A stretch of 64,000 bases of DNA, taken from positions 14,596,443-14,660,442 of the forward strand of contig OY829538.1 of assembly GCA_963691705.1 (NCBI GenBank). The letters are read 5' to 3'. The position numbers were made by a program, and so were the translations under genes. The notes under the pieces were generated by a model that worked only from the letters and a program-made list of their open reading frames with translations, was not told the DNA's origin and did not search any database. Of this stretch, positions 54,221-64,000 are shown one piece after another. How positions within the stretch are numbered: the stretch's first letter is position 1; every line of letters begins with the position of its first letter. Source of the stretch: Viola odorata. Its lineage: Eukaryota > Streptophyta > Magnoliopsida > Malpighiales > Violaceae.

Positions 54221-54234
54221 TCCCATCCCCCTTC
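54221..54234 (-). promoter_or_regulatory. Polypurine tract of element C
   Basis: In sense GAAGGGGGATGGGA. It follows a gattcgaggtcaaatct segment similar to the pol end of B (gattcgaggatgaatcc), so C keeps a vestige of a B-like pol end. Confidence 0.7.
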
Positions 54235-54537
54235 GAGGAGATTTGACCTCGAATCTAGACCATGGATAGTGTAAAAAACCAAAATGGGAGATGGAGATTT
54301 AAGCACAAGAACTACCATTGCTCTCCTTCACTCCATGTCCCTTTCAACCCATTGGGAAAATGGATCTGTGTAGCCATGAAGGGGAGTCAAAGGAGTGAAA
54401 GATGATACTCGGCCAAGATGAGGAGCGAAATGAGTGATGGAGGAGACACGGCCAATAATCTCAAGTCCAAGGAGGAAAGGATCTGAATAGCTATGGGAAG
54501 GAACCGCTGAAATGATGGAGAATTGACTGCCAAGATC

Positions 54538-55844
54538 CTAAAATTTTCTTTGCAATGTGAGGCAACAAAGAGCCTTCTCATGGCAGCCCGAAGTAAACCC
54601 ACACATCCCTAAGCCATTTCTATTTTTGTCATCTGCCCCATGATCATCACCATGTAAAGAGACACCCAAAGTATCCATTTGTACAACCAAAGGAACCACA
54701 ACTTCCTCAATGGGTGGTACAATAAGTATTTCTGCCTCAATTGGAGACACACTCTCCTCACTAGAATGCAAACCAGAAGAGCAAATGCTAACCTCATTGA
54801 CGGGTGGTAGACCGAAAGAAAAGTACTAGATGAGACCTCCCCCTTAGCCACATGCTGGTTGTTCCTTAAGGATTCCCGTCCAAGACTAGTCTCCACATTC
54901 TTCGCACTAGCCAACTCATCTTGTATAAGTTACTTGGTGTAGTCCCATTGGCCCATTAGCCGGTCCATGTCTCGCTTGATTTCTTCATTTGCTTCCCTTT
55001 GAGCCGTAAGTAGAGCAATAGCCGAATGTAAGGTGGAAGACTTATCCGAACCCACAACCACACCCTCAGGCGCACAACTCACTTTCTTCACTCTATTATT
55101 GGGGCATACGTCACACAAGTGCTCGTGGCCCGTACATGAGGTGCAATAGATGTCTCTTACTCGTTTGGGAGGAGCTAAAGGGAAAGATGTGGGACGGAAG
55201 TGTTGCTCTCAGCCATGATGAGAGGAATGTCTACCACGCTCATAGGAACGTCGGGGAGGTCGCCAGACAAAAACACAAGTAGTGGAGCCATGGCCACGAC
55301 TTTGGTAGGAACAGGAATCTAGGCCATGGCTTGGAGAGTGCACCTTAGTCTCATACGCATTAGGTCCCTACCCATAATCAAAACTCTCCCAAGAAGCACT
55401 ACCATCATCATGACTAGTGACACTTCGACCATCCAACCTACCATCCAAATTTTCATCATACCGAAAAGGAACTTGATCATAGGATGGAGAGAGTGTACCG
55501 TAAGAGTGAGAAGTGTGCCGAGAAGGTGCCTCTTGCCCATAATAATCATCCACACTATCCGTACAAGAGGTATAATCATCATAGCAAGCAATACTTTGTC
55601 CACCCAACCCATAATTCACATATGCATTATACCCAAAAGAAGCTTGATCATAGGATGGAGGGAGTGTACCGTGAGAACCATAGGCTTGCCGAGATGGCTC
55701 ATGATAATCAAACTCCGGCCAATAAGATACGGCATAAGAACATAACTCTTAGTCATCAACCCCATAAGCGCCACTCCCATAAGATGCCTCACTTCCATAA
55801 GAGCAACGCTCATAATAAGGACTAGCATCATAATAATTAGACAT
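54538..55844 (-). pseudogene. Element C ORF: Tyr/Ser-rich protein with Cys/His cluster, degraded
   Basis: Minus strand, start ATG at 55844 (MSNYYDASPYYERCSYGS). The N-terminal half is a Tyr-rich low-complexity region with repeated PSYDQ (near residues 60 and 110) and DDY/SYG words. Next come an Arg/Ser-rich part, a Cys/His cluster (CTSCTGHEHLCDVC) that could bind zinc, a Lys-rich segment and a helical stretch (LLTAQREANEEIKRDMDRLM). One frame persists from 55844 to about 54800 with stops after GAYGVDD, near 55368, near 55217 and at 54930; an acidic tail follows in another frame. It matches no Gag I can name. A nucleic-acid-binding packaging role is inference from the zinc-like cluster. Confidence 0.55.
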
Positions 55845-56931
55845 AATGAAGTACCTACAAAAAGAAACAAACACAAGTCTATATAAAAAGGTTAGTCTCT
55901 CGCGCACGTGTTTCGCTCATGTTTCACTCCTCTCTAATGCGCTCACAACCCTTACCTACTCTTATCTTCAATCATAAACCAATACTTAGGCTAGTAAGGA
56001 CTCTAGGAATCAATGAAAGCACAAGGGCGAGAAACAAAGGTGAGGAAAGTCGAATGATGCCCAAGAATGTGATGATTTGAACACCAATTAGACTTAGAGT
56101 AGAATGATAATGTAGGAAACAAGAAAGAAAGACCAAAGACACAAAAGAAAGCTAGCTCAAAATGAAAAGAAAGGATAAAAGGAAAGAAACTTGAAACATA
56201 AAGTGTGAATGAAAATGGAGGGAAAAAATGCAATCACTTCAAATGCACACACACAAATGTTTAAACTTGGACATACGTTAGCGGCGTGCCGCTAGTGCCT
56301 TAGTGGCATGCCGCTAAGCACTGCCTCAATTTCTCTTCTTTTCATTTCTTTGATTTTTTTTTGATTGAGTGCAAGAGTCTTCAATGTGAATATGTATGGC
56401 AAGTATTGTGTTTTAAGTGTGTGACAAGTAGCTTGATGTAAGAAAAGTTATGCACTAAATGCCAAAAATTGATGATGTGGCAAGAAGTGATGAGGTGGCA
56501 AGTCATATGTCAAGTGATGTGGCAAGAGATGTGCATAAAATTATCTACAAGAATATTCTATACATATGCTAAATGAAATACTTTGTGAGAAAGTGAGGGT
56601 GATGTGGCCTAATATGGATCAAGTGTCGTGGATGACAACTACACAAGAAAATAAAATGGGACCACTACACACTTGTCACCTTGTTCTTGCACATGGATGA
56701 AGATTTGAATGCAATGAAGAACACATGAACGTGGGGGAATGAAAGAGATGAAGATTTTAAGCTTGAAAATGATTATAAACACAAAATTTTCAGATTTTTG
56801 GCTCACACAAGATCAAATCACAAAAAGACGAAATTTTGGCCAAAAATCAAAAATTGCCAAATGCTCCAAAATGAAAAGGAACGTGGAAAAATGATCAAAA
56901 ACTCAAGATTACCAACCTAGAGGATGGGTAA
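55845..56931 (-). other. Leader of element C
   Basis: AT-rich non-coding sequence between PBS and ORF. A short inverted pair (tagcggcgtgccgcta; ttagcggcatgccgctaag) lies around 56278-56320. No ORF. Confidence 0.55.
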
Positions 56932-56947
56932 ATTCTCTGCTACTATA
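56932..56947 (-). promoter_or_regulatory. Primer-binding site region of element C
   Basis: In sense TATAGTAGCAGAGAAT directly after GATCGTATCA. It resembles the B site (TGGTAGCGGAGC). Confidence 0.5.
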
Positions 56948-57301
56948 TGATACGATCTTGATTCCGATTTGGAGAAGATGGCCAAAATAGTTGGACGAAT
57001 GGATCTAGTCCTCTTCGGGAGGTTGGTAACACGGATGAAATATAGATGGATATGCTTGGATCTAGTCCCCTTTGTGAGGTTGGCATGAGCTAATGATGGA
57101 TTGAACAAGCGAGTGATAATGGAGGATAAATTTAGTTTATGCAGCGAATTTAATGGATGTAGATCGAAGAGGTATTTAATGGATACTTGTATTGAACTTG
57201 ATAGTTGGAGAAAACCCTCCTTACAACATGGTAAGGCAATCTTTATATGAACAACAATCAAGGATCTCTAATCAAGCTGACCCTTCCACCAACAAGGATG
57301 G
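56948..57301 (-). mobile_element. Element C 5' LTR, truncated
   Basis: 354 bp matching 29735-30035 and beyond. Cut at 57301 by the reverse Athila-type LTR. Confidence 0.65.
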
Positions 57302-58252
57302 TGATGGGTGTCGAATCCACCAAAAATAAATTACAACTTATCAAAACCTACAAAAGATTGTAGATAGTGGTACGAGGATCGATCCACAAAGAATGGTTAG
57401 ACCTGAAACAAGATAGAAGACCAGAATAAATCACTTAGGTGATTGAGGGGTTTTAAAACTAATAACTAGAAAGCAAGTAAACTGTCTTGGCCAAGAAATT
57501 GGTTCTTGGTCAAGACAGATTAATAAAACAGAAATCATAAAAGAAGGGTCTTCTTAGTAGAGATTCGACAAGCGATGAGACATGAGCTGCAATCACGGAC
57601 GTATGGATATTCATCTTTAATCCACAGAGTTGCTATATGATCAAGGTACACTTATAACCCCTGCTTCCTTCCTGTATCAACACCACCTCAGGTACGCTTA
57701 GAGATGATGCCTTACCAATCAGCACTTGCTGGTTAAAGGGTTTACTGAGTTGGCAGCTGGCTTGAGTCGATTACCCGTCTATGGTTTGTCCTCAATGGCT
57801 TAGGGGAAGACAACTCCAGACTAGTATCCTCGGGCGTCAATCAAGACTGGATCTGATTAACCTTTCCCCCTACCGTTTCCTTGATACTCCCAGTAAGTAG
57901 CGCGTAGAAGTCTACTTCGATCTTCCTGGCCGATAATCCACAACCAAGAAGAATGACTGCTACAATGACTGTTAAACACTAAATTGGCCAGATACAATAT
58001 GAAACAAAAATGCGTTAAGAATAATCGCGGGATTGAATTAAATGCAGATGTAAAGATTAATAAGCACGATTAGGTCTTATGCAATTTCATACTCATACTT
58101 TAGCCGCCTCTACTAGGAACAAGAAAGGTTAGTTTGGAGAAAGATAAGAAGGGTGAAGGAGTTGAAGGAACTATATAAAATATATAAATAAGTTTCAAAA
58201 TCAGAGAAAAGAGAAGAAGAAAAGTTGTTGGCGTCTCCCTCGGCGTCCTTAC
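57302..58252 (-). mobile_element. Athila-type LTR in minus orientation, 5' part missing
   Basis: In sense it ends CTTTGTGGATCGATCCTCG...TTCGACACCCATCA, the Athila LTR-end arrangement also seen in A1. A TATA (tttatata/tatatag) lies near 58170-58190, only about 70 bp from the sense start, so U3 is probably truncated at about 58252. It contains a 16-bp-arm hairpin at 57482-57518 (ctgtcttggccaagaa, loop attgg, one mismatch). Confidence 0.6.
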
Positions 58253-58253
58253 A

Positions 58254-59393
58254 ATGGATCCAAGAGGTTCTAATAACCAAAATAAGACGTATTTGCAATT
58301 ACCAACACCTCAAAAACAATTACAAGCAGTTGGACCTTCCATTGAAGACACCTTGAACACCCTCCAAGCCAACCAAACTACTCAAGCAAACATACAAGCA
58401 ACACTGGCAACTACTTTGACAACCACTTTGGTTGAGGTCCAGAAACAACTCAGTCAGTTAGTGGAAAGCCACCGAAATCAGCAGGAGAAATTGCCTCTCA
58501 GCATTGCGAGCAGGCCTATATATAATGTCAATTCAATCAGCTTGAGGGATGGTGTAGACCAACCCAAAAAGGAAAAGACAGTGGCATGGAACAGAAACTA
58601 GGAAAATGCACTTGAATCCTTGAGGAGGTATAAGTCCAAGCCACTAGAGCAGATCAAAAAGAAAGAATCGGAAGAAATAGAAAGAATCCCAGTAACAGAA
58701 GACTGTACCTTGATCACAAAGGAGGCTGCAGAACAGAAGAAAGAAAATGTTGAATCACCTCCACCCTTTCTACCTCTACCTGACAAGATCGAAAAGAAGG
58801 AAGAGAAACAAAAAATCACGAAAATATTTGAAAAATTGGCAATTAATTTGCCTGTGCTTGATTTAATTGCTAAAATTCCTAGTTATGCTAGATTCCTTAA
58901 AATTTTGTGTTCTAATAAAAGGAAGCTTGCAGGTGATGAACAGGTTAATTTGATTCAGAATGCTTCATCAGTAACCCATTCTGAGATGCCAGAAAAGTGT
59001 ACAGACCAAGGAACCTTCGATATTCCTTGCAGGATAGGCAACAAGAAAATCGAGAAGGCTTTGTGTGACTTGGGAGCCAGAATAAACATTTTGTCATTAG
59101 CAGAATATGAGAGATTGGGTATTGGAATCATGAAGGAGACTAAAGTAGTCATCCAACTGGTCGATCAGTCCATGATCCACCCCATAGGAGTTGTCGAAGA
59201 CGTTCTTGTCCAGGTCAACGATTTTATCTACCCCGTCAACTTCTACGTTGTGGACATGAACAAGAATTCCCCTTCCAACACCCCCGATGTTCTCTTGGGC
59301 AAACCTTTCCTAAGGACTACTAGAGCTTTAAATGATGTCTACCACAGTTGTTTAATCTTGAATATTGTGGTCAAATTATTGAATTTAACATGA
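58254..59393 (+). pseudogene. pro: Athila A2 gag C-terminus and protease
   Basis: It starts in the Gln-rich gag tail (LPTPQKQLQAVGPSIEDTL), so capsid and zinc knuckle are missing. There is a stop at 58599, then the Athila protease block (NLPVLDLIAKIPSYARFLK, RKLAGDEQVNLIQNASS, ALCDLGAR near 59058-59081, LLGKPFLR). A frameshift falls near 59350. It is a second Athila family, clearly different from A1 at sequence level. Confidence 0.87.
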
Positions 59394-59693
59394 ATGATAT
59401 GAAGAAACACCCAAGCGAAGTACATAGCTTGTGCTTCATGGATGTTTATGGGCCCTCTACTATTAAAGTTTATGAGCTCAATAAGACTGACCCTCTCAAT
59501 TGTGTTCTTACCAGGGAAAATGGAAGGAGAAAAGCAGAGGACAATGAAAGAAGAACTAGTTACCAACAATGATTTATTAGAAGTTGTGGAAGAACTAAAC
59601 ATCCTAGGGTCCTTGTTTGAGAAAAATGGTATTTCAAAATTTCCCCAAGTTTACAATGAATTTTCATCTTCCATTATGCAGGTACAAAAATAG
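59394..59693 (+). pseudogene. Athila A2 protease-RT linker, ends at a deletion
   Basis: FNMNDMKKHPSEVHSLCFMD reads in one frame, then a shift near 59525 to VEELNILGSLFEKNG and SSIMQVQK. In A1 the same point (SIMQAPKL) leads into RT. Here RT, RNase H and integrase are absent. Confidence 0.75.
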
Positions 59694-59923
59694 AGCATAA
59701 GAGGTCACCGAATCGTACCAAGCACGATTGTCTTGACCAAGTGTGGGGATATTTAGAGCACAAAGAGCTCTTGGTCAAGACGAACGCCTTTTTCCATGTG
59801 GCCAACAGAAAATATAAAAGGCAGGGAGGCAGAAGGATGAACCAACCACTCTCAGACCTTTACCCTTCCTTCTCGCTAGCAAAACCCCCTCGTCTCCCCA
59901 CGATCCCATGACCATCAGAATTC
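59694..59923 (+). promoter_or_regulatory. Region upstream of the A2 3' ORF: hairpin and TATA-like box
   Basis: An inverted repeat of 12 bp (gtcttgaccaag at 59730-59741, cttggtcaagac at 59770-59781) encloses a polypurine-like word, aagtgtggggat. TATAAAAG lies at 59813-59820, 104 bases before the ATG. It could be an internal promoter for the 3' ORF. Confidence 0.5.
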
Positions 59924-61705
59924 ATGGCGCCACTAAAACCCACTCCACCTGTTTCCTCTTCTCGGTCTATTAGTAAGTGCTTCCAAGAGTTGAGCGACGA
60001 CGAACTAGAAGCGCTCTTCATCGAAGCATTCAGACCATCGTACGATACTCAACCTCCATCACCAAACCCACTCAACCCCAGAATGGAGAATCGCCAACAG
60101 AACCCTAGCACCGTCCGACGTCATCTTGATGAAGGACCGGCGGAATCCACTGCCACCACCGAGACCACCTCCTCCCAGCTACGGAAGCGGAGATTTGAAA
60201 ACTAAGAGTCCCAAGCGAGTGCAGGAAGGCGTGTCAAGAACAATAAGAGCCTTCATCAACCCTCTTTGGACAGGAAAAGATCTATCTTGGTCATCCCTCA
60301 AGTCTAGACTCCTATTGTCTCCAATATTGTCACCGCCCGCACCGCCAATCTTGGACCCTCGTCTTCCTCCTTCGCCCCACGAGACAAGGGGAAACGACCC
60401 ATGGTGGAACCCAAACCCCTCGGTCAGCTGGTGCCACACTAACTAACCAGCGCAGGTAGAAAACTAACCCTTCCACTCTCACTATACGGGGGATGGTTGA
60501 ACTTCGATTCAGTGCAGGAAATGGATAAGTTTTCATTCCTCCTGAATTACGGCGAAATCAACCCCTGCATTATTTTTTATTTTAAATTATTTAATAGTCT
60601 AGGCTTGTCTGCTATACTGAGAAAAATGATTGAGGACATTGGGTGGGGAACTGTCTTTTTTACTACTGACCCTGTGTTTTATGAATTCTACTTGGAGTTC
60701 TACTCCACTTTTTATTTTGATGCATCTCCTTTCGCTGATGAAGGGGAGATACATGCCAACAGGTATTTAGGAGAGGTGAATTTTAGGTTGTGCGGCCAAT
60801 TGACTCACTTGAGTCTGCACAAATTTGATGTGCTGTTAGGGTATGTGCATGATCATGTGGACCAACCCAGCTGGTATCCTTCTACCCTTTATGCAATTCT
60901 TGAGAATTGGCCTGCCACCAGAGCTTTTAGGATTCTCACTAGAGACCCCACAACTGAGTTTGGAGAAGGATCCAAAGCTTCAATGCCTTATGATCCTGCC
61001 CTGCGGATTCTCTATAGATTCCTCTCGGTCTCTTTCTTAGGGAAGACCAAGAAGTCTAATGTCTTGACCAGGAATGAGTTATTCCTCCTGTTGTATCTCA
61101 CAAATGGAGTCAAGGTAAGTCCTGCATTCTGGCTGGCTAAACAATTCAACTCTTCTAAGACCAGTATAGTGTTTGGTTCTTTGATTTCTATGCTTGCATT
61201 TCAATCGGAGAACTACAGCCCCACGATAATACTTAATGAGTATCCTGCGTATAAGTGGCTTGATCTTAAGGCCCTTGACCAAATGGGAATGATCCATTTG
61301 GAGAGGGGTGTTGTTTGTTATAACACAGGCACAACGCGTAGGGAGGAAAGAATCTTTGCAACCAATCATGCAAAGCCATACACACTAGCACCTCTTAGGA
61401 TCCACCCAGAACTAGACAGGCAGAGAGCCTCCACCCCAGATGACCAGCAAGAGCAGCAGAGTGCATCTTCCTCTGCCCCAACACTTTCCCAAGACATGTT
61501 GGGCGCTCTCCTTGAAGTGCAACAGAAAACAAACACCATCCTACAGACTTTGCAGGATTCCTTAGACCAGTCCCTCACTCTGAACCAGAGTATCTTGGAC
61601 TCCCTTCTTCTCCTCCATAATAAGTTTGATGACTCCCACACCCTTGTTCTGCCCTCTGCATCACTCCTTCATTTCCCCATTGACACCGAGTCAGACTCTG
61701 ACTGA
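59924..61705 (+). pseudogene. Athila A2 3' ORF (env-like position; ATHILA ORF-1-type), 593 codons with three stops
   Basis: A single frame runs from the ATG at 59924 (MAPLKPTPPVSSSRS) to 61705. It is interrupted by stops at 60203, 60305 and 60440; the last 402 codons are open. The N-terminal third is Ser/Pro/Arg-rich. The globular part (60540-61330) includes LLGYVHDHVDQPSWYPS, DPALRILYRFLSVSFLGKT and MIHLERGVVCYN and aligns with A1. The tail is Gln/Ser-rich, then helical (LLEVQQKTNTILQTLQDSLDQ), and acidic at the end. No signal peptide is visible and function is unestablished. Confidence 0.82.
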
Positions 61706-62900
61706 CCAAGTCATATCTTTCCTTTTCTTTTCTTTTCGTTGGCAATTTTCCTTTTGTGTTAGTCTGTTTCTCTTCACAAATTGAGGACAATGTGCCCACT
61801 AAGTGTGGGGAGGGATTTTGTTATGTGTTTTAATTATCATTGCATGCGTTAGACCTACTTTTTGTAAATTTTTGCTAATTTTGAGTCTATTTTAAAATTT
61901 TCTTGCATGAATTTCTTTTGATTTTTGTGTGTTTTCTCATGATCTGTGTTGTTTTTTTTCGAGAACCAAACTCATTTGCATTTAAGCATAAATCTTCATC
62001 ACACAAGAAGCGAAGGCACTTGACTACTTAACTCCATATTTTATTACCAAGGCAATTTAATGGGTTAACATTTCCAATGCCTGCAAGATACATTTTCCTG
62101 GTATTCTTTAAACATTCTTCATGTGCATGGTTCCCTGATTTTGATGCTTCACTTTTGACTCGATTAACTCCCTTTGATACATACGACTGCCAATTTTGAG
62201 ATTTTGCTCAATTTAAAGAGTTTTTGATTTTTGCTCGATTGCTTACGGCTTAAATATACAATTGCTCTGGTATCCTAGCCTCAGTAAGCTGGAATATCCA
62301 AAGAACTACAAAATAAAATGAGAGCAGATAAGAAAAATAGCAATTTGTCCTGGCATTCTTGCCTCAACAAGTAGGAATGGCCAAGAAATTGTGCGAGAAT
62401 CATGAGATTTGCCTTTGTGTCTTTGCCTTAACAAGTGAGGACATCCAGGAACTAGAATCACGGGTTCATGGAATCAAACGCAGAAAAAAGTGTAAAAGTC
62501 TGCTCAAGCCGTTTCGTAGCAAAAGTTGAGAAGGAAAATTTGAATTAATTTTATTTCTCAAATGTTACCAGTCTTTGTGCCCATAGGAGTTATTGATTTT
62601 CCAATTTAGCATTTAACCATGGCACCATGCAAATATAGCATGTTTGGGGTATTATTTAGGCCTTGGTAATACAACTTAGAGTTACGGATTGAAGTGCTTG
62701 AGGATTCTGTGTGATAAGTTGGACGCTTGGAAATTGATGTTTTCTGGTTTTTGATGACATTGTCTTCTTGTGTGTTTTGCATGTCTTATGTGTTTTATGC
62801 TTGAGCCATTATTACAGTGGTTTTGTCACTTTTTTTCTTGCATTCTCAAATAATATGCCACTGAATTCTACGAATATTCTTTGATGATTGCAGAAAATGA
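61706..62900 (+). other. 3' untranslated region of A2
   Basis: T-rich. ttgaggacaatgtgccc is followed by aagtgtggggagg at 61801-61813. A degenerate repeat (tgtcctggcattcttgcctcaac) occurs near 62263, 62346 and 62410, resembling that of A1. A 3' LTR start may lie near 62880 but I cannot fix it. Confidence 0.5.
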
Positions 62901-64000
62901 CTTTGTTGAAGCAGGAGCAGAAAAGGAGAGGAATGAGGCTACTTCTGGACCACTTTGGGAAAACTAGAAAAAGTGGTTTCTTATTTTCTGTTTTGTGTTT
63001 TAAAAGTCAACAAAAAAACAGAAACGATACTGAACAATTTTCTTAGTTTTTTTAGAATTTAAACCTTTGGATTTTCTTTTCAAAATTTTATAAGTTTCGG
63101 GATTTTTAAATTCATTTTCTTGATTTCTTTTCAATTATAAATTTTCTAGGTCTTTTTTGCATTTATTGCGTATTTTTTGCAGTTTTGAAATCAAGTTTAT
63201 TGAATTTTACGTAATTTTATTTTCATATTGGTTGATTTTTTATGGAATTGTTTTTAATATTTTGGATATAAGTTTATTATTTTGGTAAAATGGTACATAA
63301 AAACAAGTTATAGGACTACTTTAAGAAAATATGAAAAATTTAATGAACAAAAGAATTACCAACGGAGGTCATATTATATTGTTAGTCAAACCTAATTGAA
63401 AAATTAGGTGTTTGAATGCCATTTGAGCAACGGAGAAAAGTTTGGGGCAAATGAGGTTAACGGCGCAAAAGTTGAGTGTTATTTTAGTATTATGTAAAAG
63501 TTGGGGACAAATTTGGTATTACAAACAAAAATTGGGTGCCAAACAGTCCGGTTTGCCATTTTTTACCTAGACCAAATCATTTTAATCCAGTCTGGTCTCA
63601 GTTTTACCCAGATGGTTTTTCAAACAAAAAAATCCAAACCAAACCGCTCAGCCCTGTTTGGTTTCCAGCTTGATTCGGTCCCTAAAGACCCCTAAACTTA
63701 GTGTATCAATTACTTCTCCTAATTTCTACAGAACAATTTATTTATGTTCTATTTTTTTTTGGTAAGCGGCGTTTCATGGGGAATTTATTTAAAAATATTA
63801 AAATATAATGCTTATGTCCAAAAGTATTTCACATAAAATTTTGGTATAGTATAAAAGTTTTAATAATGTCTATTGGATTAACGTAAATTTTTACTAAACT
63901 CATATTATTGGTAGTATATTAGTATTCTTATTGATGTTCTAATATAGTTGTCAGTTGAAAAATCTTGTATTAATTATTAAATAATTAATTTTAAGCTCTC
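62901..64000. other. AT-rich unassigned sequence
   Basis: I see no coding region, clear repeat or LTR boundary. The stretch around 63400-63690 (ttggggcaaatgaggttaacgg, caaaccaaaccgctcagccc) looks like ordinary repetitive intergenic DNA. Confidence 0.45.

Larger units (their letters stand above)
29735..57301 (-). mobile_element. Element C: LTR retrotransposon without pol, split by element B
   Basis: Sense is minus. The 3' LTR is 29735-30264 plus 54015-54220 (736 bp once B is removed), the polypurine tract is 54221-54234, the internal region is 54221-56947, and a truncated 5' LTR is 56948-57301. The LTR parts match in sequence order (caccaacaaggatg, aaaccctccttacaa, ggatctagtcc). No RT, RNase H or integrase is present in the 2.7-kb internal region. 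The PBS, LTR 3' terminus and the pol-end/polypurine segment resemble those of B, which suggests C depends on B-type enzymes. Confidence 0.7.

Noticed and set aside
55326..55825. Plus-strand ORFs opposite the Tyr-rich frame of element C
   Set aside because: His/Thr/Ile-rich shadows of the minus-strand Tyr/Ser codons; no start context or motif.
57302..58252. Interpretation as the plus-sense 5' LTR of A2
   Set aside because: The Athila LTR-end phrase and TATA read on the minus strand; orientation is opposite to the A2 genes.
63501..63695. Plus-strand 64-codon ORF near the right end
   Set aside because: AT-rich sequence without recognisable motif.

Overview
This window looks like gene-poor heterochromatin from a plant nuclear genome, most likely a dicot. 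Almost every base that can be assigned belongs to Ty3/gypsy LTR retrotransposons nested inside one another. I found no host gene, tRNA, rRNA or CRISPR array. All calls come from reading the sequence; no database search was run.

Layout from left to right. (1) 1-786: the 3' end and 3' LTR of a Tat-lineage element in plus sense (Tat0). (2) 787-2324: unassigned sequence ending in a 114-bp GC-rich minisatellite. (3) About 2325-28408: a decayed Athila-lineage element (A1: gag, protease, RT, RNase H, integrase, 3' ORF, 3' LTR). Its pol is split by a young complete Tat-lineage element, Tat1 (6412-22472, 16,061 bp, 5-bp duplication caatc, LTRs about 1.5% apart by hand count). (4) 28409-29734: a probable reverse Athila-type LTR and a scrap of MULE-like transposase. 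(5) 29735-57301: a three-level nest. Element C (minus sense, apparently non-autonomous) carries chromovirus-like element B (30265-54009) in its 3' LTR. B carries a second Tat element, Tat2 (30412-46643, 16,232 bp, duplication gaagc, LTRs about 5% apart), in its 5' LTR. (6) 57302-62900: a reverse Athila-type LTR fused to a plus-sense Athila derivative (A2) that has lost RT, RNase H and integrase but keeps gag-protease and the 3' ORF. (7) 62900-64000: AT-rich sequence without recognisable content.

The most unusual content is in the two Tat elements. gag-pol lies on the minus strand. Between pol and the 3' LTR, both elements carry four genes (a, b, c, d) on the opposite strand. Each has a TATA-like box; c and d contain introns whose removal keeps the frame. 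c and d are full-length paralogues of the 'putative gypsy-type transposon' (Transposase_28-like) family and share the same phase-1 intron position. The gene set converges on gag-pol, with a minisatellite between them. One antisense ORF in Tat lineages is established knowledge; a four-gene, partly spliced cluster is the best candidate here for an underdescribed system.

A second candidate is element C. It has no pol, but its PBS, LTR terminus and pol-end/polypurine region match those of B. It encodes a decayed Tyr/Ser-rich protein with a Cys/His cluster, so it may be a non-autonomous partner of B-type chromoviruses.
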